Counted from the stretch's first letter, positions 1 through 10,907 are shown. The stretch: DNA of 64,000 bases from Diphasiastrum complanatum (GCA_029204225.1 CM055097.1:65110540-65174539); one strand, 5' to 3'. The notes: generated from the sequence alone by a model not told the origin. A program made the numbers and translations.

Positions 1-1499
1 TACAAAGAAATTAATGCATTAGCATAGCCTCTTCCACGAGTTAGAGAGAGAGTGCAAAATTCAAGCATACAAGGTTAAAGATCCAAATTGACAAGAAGTA
101 ACTTCAGTGCTTGGTTCATCATCAAAAATTGTGAGAGAACTCTCATACATTTATGGTGGATGGAATAGCTCGAGGTAGAGCTAGCACTCGTCTACTTTGT
201 TCCACATCTAAAAGTGCAAACTGTGACATATGTCACTTTACATGCATATCTATCTACCTACTTTTACCATGTGGCAATTTCTAAACTAGAATTGTCCAAA
301 TCACTATGCATGTGTCCATTACACTTTGTGCATGCTTTGCATGTCACTTTGGAACACTTACAACCTTTGCATGTGATATGACTTGTGTTTCTACAAGCCT
401 ATAATTGATATTTCTATGTCAAACTTCTATATGCATGTTGTACTTGACCAACTAGATTTCATATAACCATGTAGCTCAAGATTCTTCTAGGCCAAATTTG
501 GCATTTTCAATATGGAACATTACATACATGTAGAAAAAACTTTTTCATAGCCAGAAGTCAAGATAGATGATTTTCAATTTTCAACAAAAAGAACCGAGAA
601 ATTTGAATCTTGTTATCAAATTTGTTCTTATAAAAATAAAATTCCTACTCATTTCTTCCCCATTTCTACTTTGTCACTCAAGGCAAGTTAGGACGAAACC
701 TCCTATCCTTATAGTGACCGTAGGAATTATAAAAAGGGGCGAACGACGACAATATGAGTTTGAAATTGTGTTATGAAGTTGGAATTTGTGCCAAATCCCC
801 AGAACTTCATATTCTTTCGTTTCAAAAATTGATTTTTGGGACGCTTTGATTTGGTAGTGGAGGGTTTTCCTACAGGAAGAATTTATGGTATGGGACGCAC
901 GCAATTTCGAAGGGAAAATCTGAAATTACGTGGATCGGTTGATCATAGTAAGGCCGTAAAAATATATTGGTGAATTTCTTAAACATTGAGTAACCCATTT
1001 TTTTTGTGATTCCTTGGAAGGCAATCTTTTACCCATTGACCTTGGACGATGTCACAGATGGAAGCATTTTCTAAATTGATTTCCCTTAAATCTTCAATAG
1101 GTCCTTTTTTTTAATTTACAAATTACTTCAAGTTCTTAGATCTCTTCTTAGAAACTTCTTCTAGCGCAAATCTAGATTGATTTGCATTCCTTGGAAACTC
1201 GAGTCGTTTCCTGTTAAAAGGGAGAGAAGTAAAGAGTTATCAAAGAGAAACATCTATCATAGATTCCAGGAGGAATCCGTTATATGAAAGATGGAAGACC
1301 TGTTTTATGAATCAGAAACGAAAGGATATTGTGATATTACTAAAATCCTTTTAGGATTATAGTAGGATATCTGGTTTGAAGATGTAAGATAAGGAAATTA
1401 AAAAATACTCTTGTAGTAGAAGAGTTGTTGATTACAAGTCCGATTGATTTGTGTTAGAACTAGGGAATTCTATTACAAGATAGTGTTTTGTAGGAACCT
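1..1499. other. Unassigned intergenic DNA
   Basis: I see no gene, RNA or recognisable transposon protein in this AT-rich stretch. The short frames here have no family motif and overlap on both strands. The segment continues across the insertion site of element A into 7501 onward, so it is the left part of the locus that A interrupted. Confidence 0.6.
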
Positions 1500-1504
1500 G
1501 TTCC
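1500..1504. repeat. Target site duplication of element A, left copy
   Basis: GTTCC directly precedes the left LTR and is repeated exactly at 7496-7500 after the right LTR. A 5-bp duplication is normal for copia integrase. Confidence 0.9.
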
Positions 1505-2552
1505 TGAAGAAACCAAGTGTTTCTGAACACAAAGCCTTGCTAGCTTACACCCCCTCGACACGAAACACGATGAGTTTTGCAAACACGAAAGTCAACGAAG
1601 ACGATGACGAGCATCTTCGCGAACTCGAACATCTGAAGACACAAAACACGACGAGTTTCACGAACACGAAAGTCAACGAAGACGAAGACCAACGGTTCGC
1701 GAACACGAACGATCCACAAACGAGATTCCCTTGCGGTCCTATACGAGAGAAAAGCGAACGAGGTAAACGAAACCAACGGTGGAAACGAAACCTGTTTTGT
1801 ACTCACGCTCCAAGGAGTACCACCAGAGATCACGCAAGTACCAGAAGTACAGAGATCTGACCCGATGGCATGACGTCAGCAGATACTCCCTAGGTCGTGG
1901 CTAAACTGCCACTCTTGTAATTCTCTGATTAGTTGTAGATGGTTAATCACTCTAATCTTAGATTCGCATAGAGAGACTGTACTTATTGAATAATACTTGA
2001 CATATATCAATAGGATACACAGTGTGTAACCAAGTAAGTAGAAGACGAACACAGACAGAAGCTCCGCCTGCGTGCGAGAAGACAATTTTGTCTAGGATCA
2101 GAAGATCCGATTGTCCGCTAGTAAAGCGAGACTACTACTCGTGAGAGAACCGTGCTTCTCTCACGCCAACGCACTGCGTGGATTCGCATGCAGTGCCTTG
2201 AAGAAACCAGAGAAAATCAATATAGATTATTTTCTGGTTGTGTCTGATCTTGAATGTCGAATGCTTATGCTGTTTATTTTAATATGTCTGAGTTTTCTTG
2301 TTCCCTTTGAATTCCGCACCTCGGTTGAAATGAAGTCGAATGCTATATTAATTTTATGAACGTAGATCAGTAGTACCTGACTACCCTCTAGAGGATTGTA
2401 GGAGTGTTTCAGCTGGCAGTGTTTCAGCTGGCAGTGTTCAGCGAAGCATCTGAACTCCATTCGAATCAGACAGGAGAGTCGCGAATGTTTCGTGAATTTT
2501 TCTTCTCACGATTCTCATCAGTGATATCGGAGCGCTGACTCGATTCTCTTCA
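1505..2552 (+). repeat. 5' LTR of element A
   Basis: The LTR begins TGAAGAAACC and ends CTCTTCA, followed at once by the primer binding site. It matches 6464-7495 almost throughout. It differs by a few substitutions and by a 17-bp tandem duplication near 2406-2440 that the right copy lacks. A CGA-rich 46-bp unit occurs twice at about 1557 and 1638. The first part reads as an open frame (to 1860), a by-product of the pol frame entering the LTR in the 3' copy. Confidence 0.93.
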
Positions 2553-2566
2553 GTGGTATCAGAGCC
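2553..2566 (+). promoter_or_regulatory. Primer binding site of element A
   Basis: TGGTATCAGAGC follows the LTR end within one base. This is complementary to the 3' end of plant initiator tRNA-Met, the usual copia minus-strand primer. Confidence 0.9.
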
Positions 2567-2665
2567 ACCTGTCATATTCTGACATAGCCAAGAAGCTAGC
2601 AGATCCAAGAGGCCAAGCATTCAGACAATCAACCAAATGACAAGAAAAATAGACTTCAAGAAGCA

Positions 2666-3742
2666 ATGGCTTCAATCAACAGCATGCAGAACAAGATCTG
2701 CACTATACTTAATTCTTCAGGATCTAACTTACTAGCCTGAAAAGTTAAGACATCTTTGATACTCAAGGGCGAAGGACTCTTCCCCTGGGTGGATGGCACA
2801 GAAGAAATGCCTACGACAACAGGCAAGGAGCTACGCAAATGGAGGGAGAAAAACGACAAGGCAGTAGCCTTGCTATCATCTTCCATCGAAGATAGCCTTA
2901 CACTTGACCTGGCTACACTCTCCAAAGCTAAGGAGATGTGGGATACGCTGCTCACAAGATTTCAAACGAAATCAAGAAGTCAGATTATGATGCTGGAAGA
3001 TCAGCTGACGAATCTGCAATGGGATGAAAATGACCTCACCTCTTTCGTGAGAAAGATGAAGGATCTGTTTCTATCACTGCACAAATCAGGGGCAGAGAAT
3101 GCAGTATCAGCTAAGAAGCAGCTCACATATCTGTTGAGAGGCTTACCCAGATCTTTTCAGACGACACGAACCCTGCTCGCGAAAGATCCTACCACGAACC
3201 TCGAAAAGGCGATTGTCGAGATTCGAGAGGAAGTCGAGGCCAGAGAGCATCTTGATCACAAAGATGGTTCTGACCAGGCACTCTACGGCAACAAAGAAAA
3301 ATCAAAGAAACAGTTCAAGCCTAAGAGGGAGTCGAATCAGAGGCAGGACCGTGACCAGCAAGCAGAGGGGACCAGCAAAAGCAACTGGAAGACCAAAGGA
3401 AGGTCGAAACGACAAGATGCCGACAAGAAGACCTGCACGAGATGCAGAAGAGATGGGCATACAATAGATACCTGCTGGCTCAACCCCAAGATTAAGTGTA
3501 TCCATTGCCATAAGAAGGGTCATGCAGCCATGGATTGCTGCCAGAACCCAAGAAACAGATCAGCACAGAACAGACAGGAGAACGATAATAGTTCTTCCTA
3601 TGTCGAGGAGCCCGAAAGCTCGAAGATGGGCGAAGAAAGAACGAACAAAAATTGTTCGACCGCCTACATCTGTGAAGATGTGTGTGCAGCATCAACGTCT
3701 GACACGCACGAGGTGATCCTAGATTCGGGAAAGTCATCATAG
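2666..3742 (+). pseudogene. gag with start of protease, element A (broken)
   Basis: The frame starts at ATG 2666 (protein begins MASINSMQNK). It has the copia gag fold region, a basic linker and two CCHC zinc knuckles (CTRCRRDGHTIDTC and CIHCHKKGHAAMDC) that bind element RNA. It then reaches the protease active site as ILDSGKSS and stops. TGA at 2738-2740 replaces the tryptophan normally found before KVK in copia gag. The protease is cut right after its Asp-Ser-Gly triad. The sequence then resumes within the end of the pre-integrase region (TCDACLKGK near 3790), so several hundred bases are missing. No functional protease can be made from this copy. Confidence 0.88.
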
Positions 3743-3767
3743 AGCAATAACAGGGGTCAGCATCTCG

Positions 3768-4556
3768 AATGCAACCAATTCGGCCACCTGTGATGCATGT
3801 TTGAAAGGCAAGATGTCACGTACACCATTCGTCAAAGACTCCTACAGAACGACAAAGATTCTGGAGTTGGTGCACTCTGACATCTGCAGTCCATTCAACG
3901 TGATCTCAGTAGGAGGTTCAAAATATTATATCACCTTCATTGATGATTATAGCAAGTTTGCCAGAGTGTATTTTATTCAGAATAAATCTGAAGCACTCGA
4001 TAAATTCACAGAATATGTGAATTGGGTTGAGAGATGCACAGGCAGCAAGGTGAAGCAAATCAGAACAGATCGAGGTGGCGAATATATCTCGAATCGCTTC
4101 ATTGACTTCTGCAATGATCGTGGCATCATTCACAGAAGAATTGCAGCCTACACACCGCAGCACAACGGTGTTGCTGAACGAAAGAACGGGACCCTAATGG
4201 AAGCAGCCAGATGCATGATGGCCTATTCGAAGGCTCCAAGGGCACTGTGGGCTGAAGCAGTAGCTACAGCCGCATACATCCAGAACAGGACAGGTAAATC
4301 TGGTGTTCCTCACACGACACCACATGAGCTATGGTGGGGTAGAAAGCCCAACCTGTCTCACGTTAGAATATTTGGCTGTGCAGCATATGCACATATTCCT
4401 AATAAGCTTCGCAAGAAGCTTGATGAGAAATCCGAGCAAGGATTTATGGTAGGTTATGACAATAATTCGTCATACTACAGAATCTACATGCCAGACACGA
4501 ACACTGAAAACAATGAGGGATGTCAAATTCGACGAGAGCAGGACAATGGCCAATGA
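3768..4556 (+). pseudogene. Integrase, element A (frame broken at its end)
   Basis: This is the copia integrase core that inserts element cDNA into the genome. The catalytic triad is visible: Asp in HSDIC, Asp in RTDRGGEY and Glu in NGVAERKN. The C-terminal part follows with RIFGCAAYAHIPNKLRKKLD. The pre-integrase zinc region is only a stub at the upstream end, because a deletion joins it to the protease. The frame ends at 4556 in a non-native tail. The native continuation (MRDVKFDESR) is in the next frame from about 4510, so a small indel lies near 4505-4515. The active site itself looks intact. Confidence 0.88.
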
Positions 4557-6819
4557 AGACCCTGTTAGCTATGAAGTTCTGGAAAGACAGTACTATGACC
4601 TGCCGCCAACGTCAGAGGGAGCAGAGCACGAATACGAAAACGAAGATTTTCGGATCGTCTCCCATTCGAGCGACGAATCAGACGAAGAGAGATTCGAGAG
4701 GCAGCCTACCGCCGCAGTTCCTGTAAACCAAGATGGTTCCGGACCGAGCAGAGCAGACAAGGGCAAAGGCATAGCTATTCCAGGAGGATCTCCCAGAAGG
4801 TCGACAAGACCACAAAGAGCGCCAGCGAGATTTGTGCCAGGTAGCTCAGCTTTCACATCAGAAGAATTTTGCAGGTTCAGTGGCGAACCACAGACATTCG
4901 AGGAGGCGATTGAAGGTCCAGAAAAGGACAAATGGATCCAAGCCATGAACGAAGAGATGGAGTCCATGAGGAAGAATCAGGTATGGACGTTGGAGCCATT
5001 ACCTCATAAGCGGAAGACTGTCAAATGCAAATGGGTTTTCAAACTCAAATATGGACCAGACGGGAGTGTGACGAAATTCAAGGCAAGACTGGTAGCGAAG
5101 GGTTTCTCTCATAGATACGGCATAGACTATTCTGAAACCTTCTCTCCTGTCGTCAAACATTCGTCCCTACGACTGTTGTTCGCATATGCAGCAGCTTATG
5201 ACCTCAGGATCCACATTGTGGACGAGAAGACAGCCTTCTTGCATGGCGAATTAGACGAAGAAGTCTACATGGATCAACCCCCAGGATTTGTCTCGAATTC
5301 ACTTCCTAACTATGTATGCAGAATGCATAGAAGCATCTACGGTCTGAAGCAATCAGCCCGACAATGGTATAAGAAGAAGGATCAGGCCCTGAAATCATTG
5401 GGATTCAAGCCTCTATTGGTTGACTCCAATGTGTATGACAGAGTTACAGATGGGCAGATCATCATAGTGGCTGTATATGTGGATGACACTCTGATACTTT
5501 GCAGGAGTGAGCAGCTAATTGCTGAAGTAAAGACAGACATCTCGAAACATTTCGAGATAGTGGATCTGGGAGAAGCCAGGTGTTACCTAGGCTTACAAAT
5601 TGAAAGGGACTATGAGGAAGGCAAGTTATACCTTCACCAGTCCAGATACACCCAGAAGATCCTAGAGGATTTTGGGATTTTGAACTGCAAAGGAGCGAAC
5701 ACTCCAATGCTCGCAGGAACGGTGCTAACAAATGACGACTGTCCAAAGACTGAGGAAGAAAGAGAACAGATGCAGCTCACTCCATACAGAAGGCTGATAG
5801 GTTCACTGATGTACCTTGCAGACAACACACGTCCTGATATTGCTTATGCAGTATTCAGGATGAGCGAATTCTACACGAATCCAGGCTCGACACATTGGAA
5901 GATTGCGAAACGAATTTTGCAATATCTTCAATTAACGAGGGATTATGGCTTGTGTTATTGTCGTGGTGCAGGTCTCAAGATACTTTCCTACAGCGACGCC
6001 AGCTGGGCATCTCTCAGGGACGACTGTAAAAGTGTTTCAGGAGGATGCACCATCGCATCAGGAGCAACAGTTCTCTGGGTCAGCAAGAAGCAGACCATTG
6101 TAGCCCAGTCGTCCTGCGAAGCAGAGTACGTAGCAGCAGCAAAGATGGCCAACGAAATAATTTGGCTAAGGCAGTTCCTGGACAAATTGGGCGAAACAAG
6201 GAGCGAGCCACTGGTCTTGCAGATGGACAACACCTCTGCAATACACCTCATGAAGGATCCCATGTTCCATTCCAGGACGAAGCACATTGCGATCAAGTAT
6301 CACTTGATCAGGTATCTGATTGAGAAGAAGATGATGCAGACCAACTTCATCGGAAGAAACGATATGGTTGCTAACATCCTCACAAAGGCTCTGGACAAAG
6401 GACTCTTTGAGAGGCAAAGGAGCAGTCTCGGGATCATAAGGCTACCAGGCTTTGAGAGGGAGCTGAAGAAACAAAGTGTTTCTGAACACAAAGCCTTGCT
6501 AGCTTACACCCCCTCGACACGAAACACGACGAGTTTCGCGAACACGAAAGTCAACGAAGAGGATGACGAGCATCTTCGCGAACTCGAACATCTGAAGACA
6601 CGAAACACGACGAGTTTCGCGAACACGAAAGTCAACGAAGACGAAGACCAACTGTTCACGAACACGAACAATCCACGAACGAGATTCCCTTGCGGTCCTA
6701 TACGAGAGAAAGGCGAACGAGGTAAACGAAACCAACGGTGGAAACGAAACTTGTTCTGTCCTCACACTCCAAGGAGTACCACCAGAGATCACGCAAGTAC
6801 CAGAAGTACAGAGATCTGA
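4510..6819 (+). CDS. Reverse transcriptase and RNase H, element A
   Basis: This frame holds the polymerase half of copia pol. A low-complexity linker (about 4510-4880) leads into the RT: KWVFKLKYGPDGSVTKFKAR, then VDEKTAFLHGEL with the first catalytic Asp, SIYGLKQSARQWY, and YVDD at about 5476-5490. RNase H follows with YSDASWA, SSCEAEYVA and QMDNTSAI carrying its acidic residues, then ILTKALDKGLF near the end. The domain is open and looks complete. There is no stop before the polypurine tract: the frame runs through it and about 118 codons into the 3' LTR, ending at 6819. The first residues of this frame before about 4510 are not native. It is split from the integrase by a frameshift. Confidence 0.9.
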   Translation, partial: TMRDVKFDESRTMANEDPVSYEVLERQYYDLPPTSEGAEHEYENEDFRIVSHSSDESDEERFERQPTAAVPVNQDGSGPSRADKGKGIAIPGGSPRRSTRPQRAPARFVPGSSAFTSEEFCRFSGEPQTFEEAIEGPEKDKWIQAMNEEMESMRKNQVWTLEPLPHKRKTVKCKWVFKLKYGPDGSVTKFKARLVAKGFSHRYGIDYSETFSPVVKHSSLRLLFAYAAAYDLRIHIVDEKTAFLHGELDEEVYMDQPPGFVSNSLPNYVCRMHRSIYGLKQSARQWYKKKDQALKSLGFKPLLVDSNVYDRVTDGQIIIVAVYVDDTLILCRSEQLIAEVKTDISKHFEIVDLGEARCYLGLQIERDYEEGKLYLHQSRYTQKILEDFGILNCKGANTPMLAGTVLTNDDCPKTEEEREQMQLTPYRRLIGSLMYLADNTRPDIAYAVFRMSEFYTNPGSTHWKIAKRILQYLQLTRDYGLCYCRGAGLKILSYSDASWASLRDDCKSVSGGCTIASGATVLWVSKKQTIVAQSSCEAEYVAAAKMANEIIWLRQFLDKLGETRSEPLVLQMDNTSAIHLMKDPMFHSRTKHIAIKYHLIRYLIEKKMMQTNFIGRNDMVANILTKALDKGLFERQRSSLGIIRLPGFERELKKQSVSEHKALLAYTPSTRNTTSFANTKVNEEDDEHLRELEHLKTRNTTSFANTKVNEDEDQLFTNTNNPRTRFPCGPIREKGERGKRNQRWKRNLFCPHTPRSTTRDHASTRSTEI
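6446..6463 (+). promoter_or_regulatory. Polypurine tract of element A
   Basis: A purine-rich run (GAGAGGGAGC) directly precedes the 3' LTR, the expected plus-strand priming site. Confidence 0.75.
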
Positions 6820-7495
6820 CCCGATGGCATGACGTCAGCAGATACTCCCTAGGTCGTGGCTAAATTGCCACTCTTGTGATTCTCTGATTAGTTGTAGATG
6901 GTTAATCACTCTAATCTTAGATTCGCATAGAGAGACTGTACTTACTGAATAATACTTGACATATATCAATAGGATACACAGTGTGTAACCAAGTAAGTAG
7001 AAGACGAACACAGACAAAAGCTCCGCCTGCGTGCGAGAAGACAATTTTGTCTAGGATCAGAAGATCCGATTGTCCGCTAGTAAAGCGAGACTACTACTCG
7101 TGAGAGAACCGTGCTTCTCTGACGCCAACGCACTGCGTGGATTCGCATGCAGTGCCCTGAAGAAACCAGAGAAAATCAATATAGATTATTTTCTGGTTGT
7201 GTCTGATCTTGAATGTCGAATGCTTATGCTGTTTATTTTAATGTCTGAGTTTTCTTGTTCCCTTTGAATTCCGCACCTTAGTTGAAATGAAGTCGAATGC
7301 TATATTAATTTTATGAACGTAGATCAGTAGTACCTGACTACCCTCTGGAGGATTGGCGGAGTGTTTCAGCTGGCAGTGTTCAGCGAACGCATCTGAACTC
7401 CATCCGAATCAGACAGGAGAGTCGCAAATGTTTCGTGAATTTTTCTTCTCACGATTCTCATCAGTGATATTGGGGCGCTGACTCGATTCTCTTCA
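6464..7495 (+). repeat. 3' LTR of element A
   Basis: It matches 1505-2552, begins TGAAGAAAC and ends CTCTTCA. The CGA-rich 46-bp unit occurs at 6515-6560 and 6596-6640 with identical sequence. The pol frame extends to 6819 inside this LTR. Confidence 0.93.
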
Positions 7496-7500
7496 GTTCC
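7496..7500. repeat. Target site duplication of element A, right copy
   Basis: GTTCC, identical to 1500-1504. Confidence 0.9.
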
Positions 7501-8040
7501 TTGTTGATGGTAATCAACTTGATCTTAGTGAGGATTGAGATCCGTGGGTTGATGTGAGTGAAATTCACACTAACAATATATTCTTTTGAGGTAATCTTCG
7601 GTTGAAATTTTGGTTGTGAAATAGCACTCTTTGAGAAATATTCTCTCTTAACCAAGTTACAAGATTCTCGGTTAAGAAAGTACTGTGTACAGATCAGATG
7701 ATATCTGTAGAGATATGCTATGTAGTAAACCTTTGTGTGATACGTAATGAAGTTCTGGTGAATCTTAAGTTATTCTAGATTAGAACTTAAGAGTAAATTC
7801 TAGACGTATTCTAGATTGGACCCTAACTTTGGAATGACACTTTGTGCCATAACTAAAGTAAGGGCGTTTTTGGATTACAATCCTTATATAGGCACCGTAA
7901 GTGAGTTAGGAAAGTCTAAAACTTTCCTAATGGAAAGGACTTTTTGGAACAACTCATGTGCCTTCTAAGAATTGTGATGCACTCTTATGATATGGTATGG
8001 TCTCGAGAATCTGGAGAGTTGTGATTAGAGAATCATAACT
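7501..8040. other. Unassigned DNA between elements A and B
   Basis: No coding motif is visible. It may be worn gypsy pol sequence belonging to element B, because recognisable integrase starts just after it. A weak similarity (AGAATCTGG...ATAAGAGAAG) between about 7995-8070 and 8485-8560 suggests an old internal duplication. Confidence 0.4.
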
Positions 8041-8074
8041 CAAACTCTAGGATATACCTAATCAATAAGAGAAG

Positions 8075-8434
8075 ACTTAGATCATGGTAAGATTACCCCA
8101 GATGAATAAACAGGATAGTGGAATTTTGGTAATGACTAGCCATTTTACCAAATTGACTATGTTTATTTGGGTAAAGACTACTATGAAAGCATCTGATTTT
8201 GCTCAAGTGGTTGTAGAGCGTCTGCTTAGACTTTACAAATTACCAAGTGACATTGTGAACAATCACAATCCAAGGTTTACTGGTCACTTTTGGTCGGTCG
8301 TATTCACTAAACTAGAGACGACTCTGAGCTTAAGTTCTTCTGACCATTGGCCAGACGGAAAGAACAAATCAGGTGAGGGAGAAAATGCTTCGAGCATATT
8401 TTCCGGTAGCAATCTCATTGGGAAATGTATCTGA
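8075..8434 (+). pseudogene. Ty3/gypsy integrase core remnant, element B
   Basis: The frame reads MVRLPQMNKQ, GILVMTSHFTKL, LLRLYKLPSDIV, NPRFTGHFW and LSLSSSDHW. These line up with the gypsy integrase pattern of a catalytic Asp before RFSK, a GLP-IVSDRD-FT-FW block and a DGQTE block. The catalytic Asp before F-K is Thr-Ser here, and the SDRD block reads VNNHNP, so two key acidic positions are gone. The DGQTE site is degraded to PDGKNK. It is a fossil of an integrase on the plus strand, and its C-terminal part continues in other frames at 8760-9243. Confidence 0.72.
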
Positions 8435-8759
8435 CCTTGATTGAGTTGCCTATGCTAGGGTATCATGTTCTCTTATTCAGTATAGGACAAGAATCTAATG
8501 ATTTATGATTGACGAATCATAGTTCTGATTCTGGTTATACTTGATCGTTTAAGAGAAGGATTACCTGCGTGATCAGATGATATATGTATTTATATTTTGA
8601 TAGAAATCTCCTCGGAGAGGAAGTTATCCTTGATGGAGATTGAGTTATAGTAAGCATTTGGCTACCGATTATAACCCGTGCATGCTTATGTACTGATTTT
8701 GAACCTATATCCCTCATTTCCGTAAAGACTCGTATGATCAAGTTTCAGAAGGTAGCGGA

Positions 8760-9243
8760 TTTCCTACATGTTATGCAAGAAATGCTACAGATAGCACGTA
8801 AAATGTCCAATGTGCCCAGGATAGACACCAGCATTATGCTAATATGAAATGATCGCCTTGAGACTTTCAAATGGGGGTTTGGGTGTATTTGAGAATCCTG
8901 AAGGATTCTAGTGTAATGCATACCGGCAGGCATTGCAAATTGTCCCCTAGATATAGAGGACTATATCAGATCGTGAAAAAGATTAGATCCTTAGCTTGCC
9001 AATTGGACCTCTCGGAAGGAACTCCAGTGCATCCAAGTTTTCACATAAGTCGACTCTTGTTAGTCTACGTGAAAGGGTGTATCTTGGTTCTGGAGACCAA
9101 TTGGACCTGTTGGATAAATCATCGGGTGTGTCTCGACTTGAACCCGGAAGGATCTTGGATACAAGAACTAAACGATTGAGAAATCGTATAGTTACCAAGC
9201 ATCTAGTTCAATGGAAGAGTCGCACAGACAATGATGATTCCTA
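8760..9243 (+). pseudogene. Gypsy integrase C-terminus with chromodomain-like tail, element B
   Basis: In shifting frames with stops, the region reads NVQCAQDRHQHYANMK, then FQMGVWVYLRI, KLSPRYRGLYQIVKKI, VHPSFHISRL, and finally EPGRILDTRTKRLRNRIVTK with HLVQWKSRTDNDDS. That is the order found in plant chromoviruses: integrase GPF/Y module, then a chromodomain-like tail. At least two frames and several stops are involved, so it is not functional. It lies just before a polypurine tract and LTR, exactly where the end of gypsy pol should be. Confidence 0.75.
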
Positions 9244-9305
9244 GTAACAGGCAGTAAGCTTAAGGAGGAACTTTCCTAGTTTTAAGTTCTGAGGACAGAA
9301 CTTGA

Positions 9306-9320
9306 ATAAGGGGGGAAGAA
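9306..9320 (+). promoter_or_regulatory. Polypurine tract of gypsy element B
   Basis: AATAAGGGGGGAAGAA precedes TGTCATG at 9321, the usual layout of a gypsy 3' end. Confidence 0.7.
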
Positions 9321-9774
9321 TGTCATGCAACTGGTCATGTCCACGCTAGGGATCAGTCAGTAGACCAACAACCCGTAAGTTAATTGTGACTATAAGGGAA
9401 TTGGGGCCCTTATGTGTATAAGGTCATAATTAATGGTTGTAGGCCTAAACTCATGATGGTGGATTTGTATGGGTCTATCAGTGAGTCAATGAGGAACTGG
9501 ATGACGTGGCCCAAATAGGCTACAGAGGGGTCCAGTGAGGTGTCACAATGCACTACTAGTGGTGCATGGGCCTTGGAGGGTATAAGTATACCCATTGGGC
9601 TCTCACTAGTGTATGCTTGGTTGTGGTAATGGTAGCAATATGCTGCCGAAGTGGCATCTCTCCTATTGAGCATTGATTGGTGATCCATAGCTTGGAGGCT
9701 AGATCCGTTTGATCTAGGTTTGGTTAGGTTGGTTTGTCCACCATCTGTTTCCTTTTTGTTCAATGGATTCAGCA
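9321..9774 (+). repeat. 3' LTR (probable) of gypsy element B
   Basis: It starts TGTCATGC right after the polypurine tract and may end at ATTCAGCA (9774), where a minus-strand copia gag begins. A GGGTATAAGTATACCC segment near 9580-9595 could be its TATA region. The partner 5' LTR is not in the window, so the end is a proposal. Confidence 0.55.
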
Positions 9775-9776
9775 TC

Positions 9777-10435
9777 CTAGTAGTGATCCTTGGAGGAGGT
9801 CTCAAGCTTTTCTTGAATCTTGAATGCTGAGCACAACGCCACTTCTTCATGTGTATTGTCAATTTTCTTTCGTATCTCCTCTTGAAGAGGCCTCCTTGTG
9901 ACAAAATCTGCATCAAGCCTTTCTTCAATGCCTTCTAGTGACATCACCGGCAGGTCATAACTTCTTTGAATGCTGTTGAGTATGGTGTACACAAGCTGAT
10001 ATTTTTCAACTGGCGCTCCAGCTGCCTGCAACTTCCTTGCTATGCTTTTCAGCTTCTGCAAATGGCCAGCCATGTCATCACCTTCCGCCATTCTCAAGCT
10101 GGACAGCTGCCTCTGCAGCAGGAGAATTCCCGCAGCTCCCTTTATCTTGTAGAAAGATTTTAGTAGCCCCCAAACCTCCTTTGCTGAGGTCGCACTCTGA
10201 ACCTGCGATACAGCTGCCTCCCCCAGTGAAAGGCATATCATCATGTATGCCTTTGCTTCCTTTGAAGCTAGTTGATCACTTTATCCTTCGGCTGGCACTT
10301 CAGATCCAATCATGACCACCCAAAGGCCAACTCCTTCAGCACCATGGCCATCTTCCAACTCCATGCGCTGTAATTCCCAGCCTCCAGCCTATCAATGATG
10401 CGTGGATCAATAGAGGAGCTCCCTTCGAAATTCAT
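9777..10435 (-). pseudogene. Copia gag fragment, element B2
   Basis: Read on the minus strand from ATG at 10435, the protein begins MNFEGSSSIDPRIIDRLEAG. It continues with the copia gag start WKMAMVLKEL and, in another frame, the UBN2-type core (VQSATSAKEVWGLLKSFYK, LLLQRQLSSLRMAEGDDMAG, YTILNSIQRSYDLPV). It ends at 9777 before any zinc knuckle. A stop and a frameshift lie near 10245-10330. It follows its own LTR at 10533-10907 by about 100 bp, as expected for a minus-strand copia 5' end. The rest of the element is missing, apparently cut at the gypsy LTR boundary. Confidence 0.72.
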
Positions 10436-10532
10436 CCGCAAGTAGAGAGCCAAAGTCAGTTTTTCTCCCCTACGATCTGAGTTCCTCTCGCACTGCTGTC
10501 ACGTCAGGATCTGGATATGCAAGTATCAGACC

Positions 10533-10907
10533 TGTTGGCGCTTTGAGTCGTTGAATATGGTAGTTGCCTAATCTAGAAAGTGATTATGAACGATGTGGGC
10601 CCATAACCGTTGTCAGAATTTCCAGTCCAGGCAGCTATTACACAGAGCTGATTAGAACAAAAGACAGACGATTCAAGAAATCACAAATGCCAGAGCAATC
10701 GCACAGAAGACAACGAAAAATTGTCTATTTCAATTAACGAGGGTTCATACATATAATGACTCAATGTCACAGGTCAAGAAGACCCGCTTCGCATACTTGC
10801 CACAAAAATGTTTAACCAAGAAACCTGTGACACGTCATCACTATCCTAACTCAATGTAATCTGATCAACTGACATGGGCTTTGATATATTGGATGCATAT
10901 TCCAACA
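10533..10907 (-). repeat. 5' LTR of minus-strand copia element B2
   Basis: The segment is bounded by TGTTGG at 10533 and CCAACA at 10907, the classic copia LTR ends. It lies about 100 bp upstream (minus sense) of the gag start. No clear tRNA-Met primer site follows it. Confidence 0.6.

Larger units (their letters stand above)
1505..7495 (+). mobile_element. Complete Ty1/copia LTR retrotransposon, element A
   Basis: The element has two LTRs of about 1.05 kb bounded by TG and CA, a primer binding site, gag, part of the protease, integrase, reverse transcriptase, RNase H, a polypurine tract and a perfect 5-bp target duplication. The domain order with integrase before reverse transcriptase places it in Ty1/copia. 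The LTRs are nearly identical, so insertion is recent. The coding region is damaged: a stop in gag, loss of most of the protease and pre-integrase segment, and one frameshift after the integrase. It was therefore probably mobilised by proteins from another copy, or it decayed soon after insertion. Confidence 0.95.

Noticed and set aside
1444-1860. 138-residue plus-strand frame in the 5' LTR as a separate gene
   Set aside because: It lies within the LTR and is the same frame that extends pol of element A into the 3' LTR. It has no independent start signal.
10521-10534. AAGTATCAGACCTG as a plus-strand primer binding site
   Set aside because: It lies on the wrong side of the LTR for a plus-strand element, and the adjoining gag is on the minus strand.
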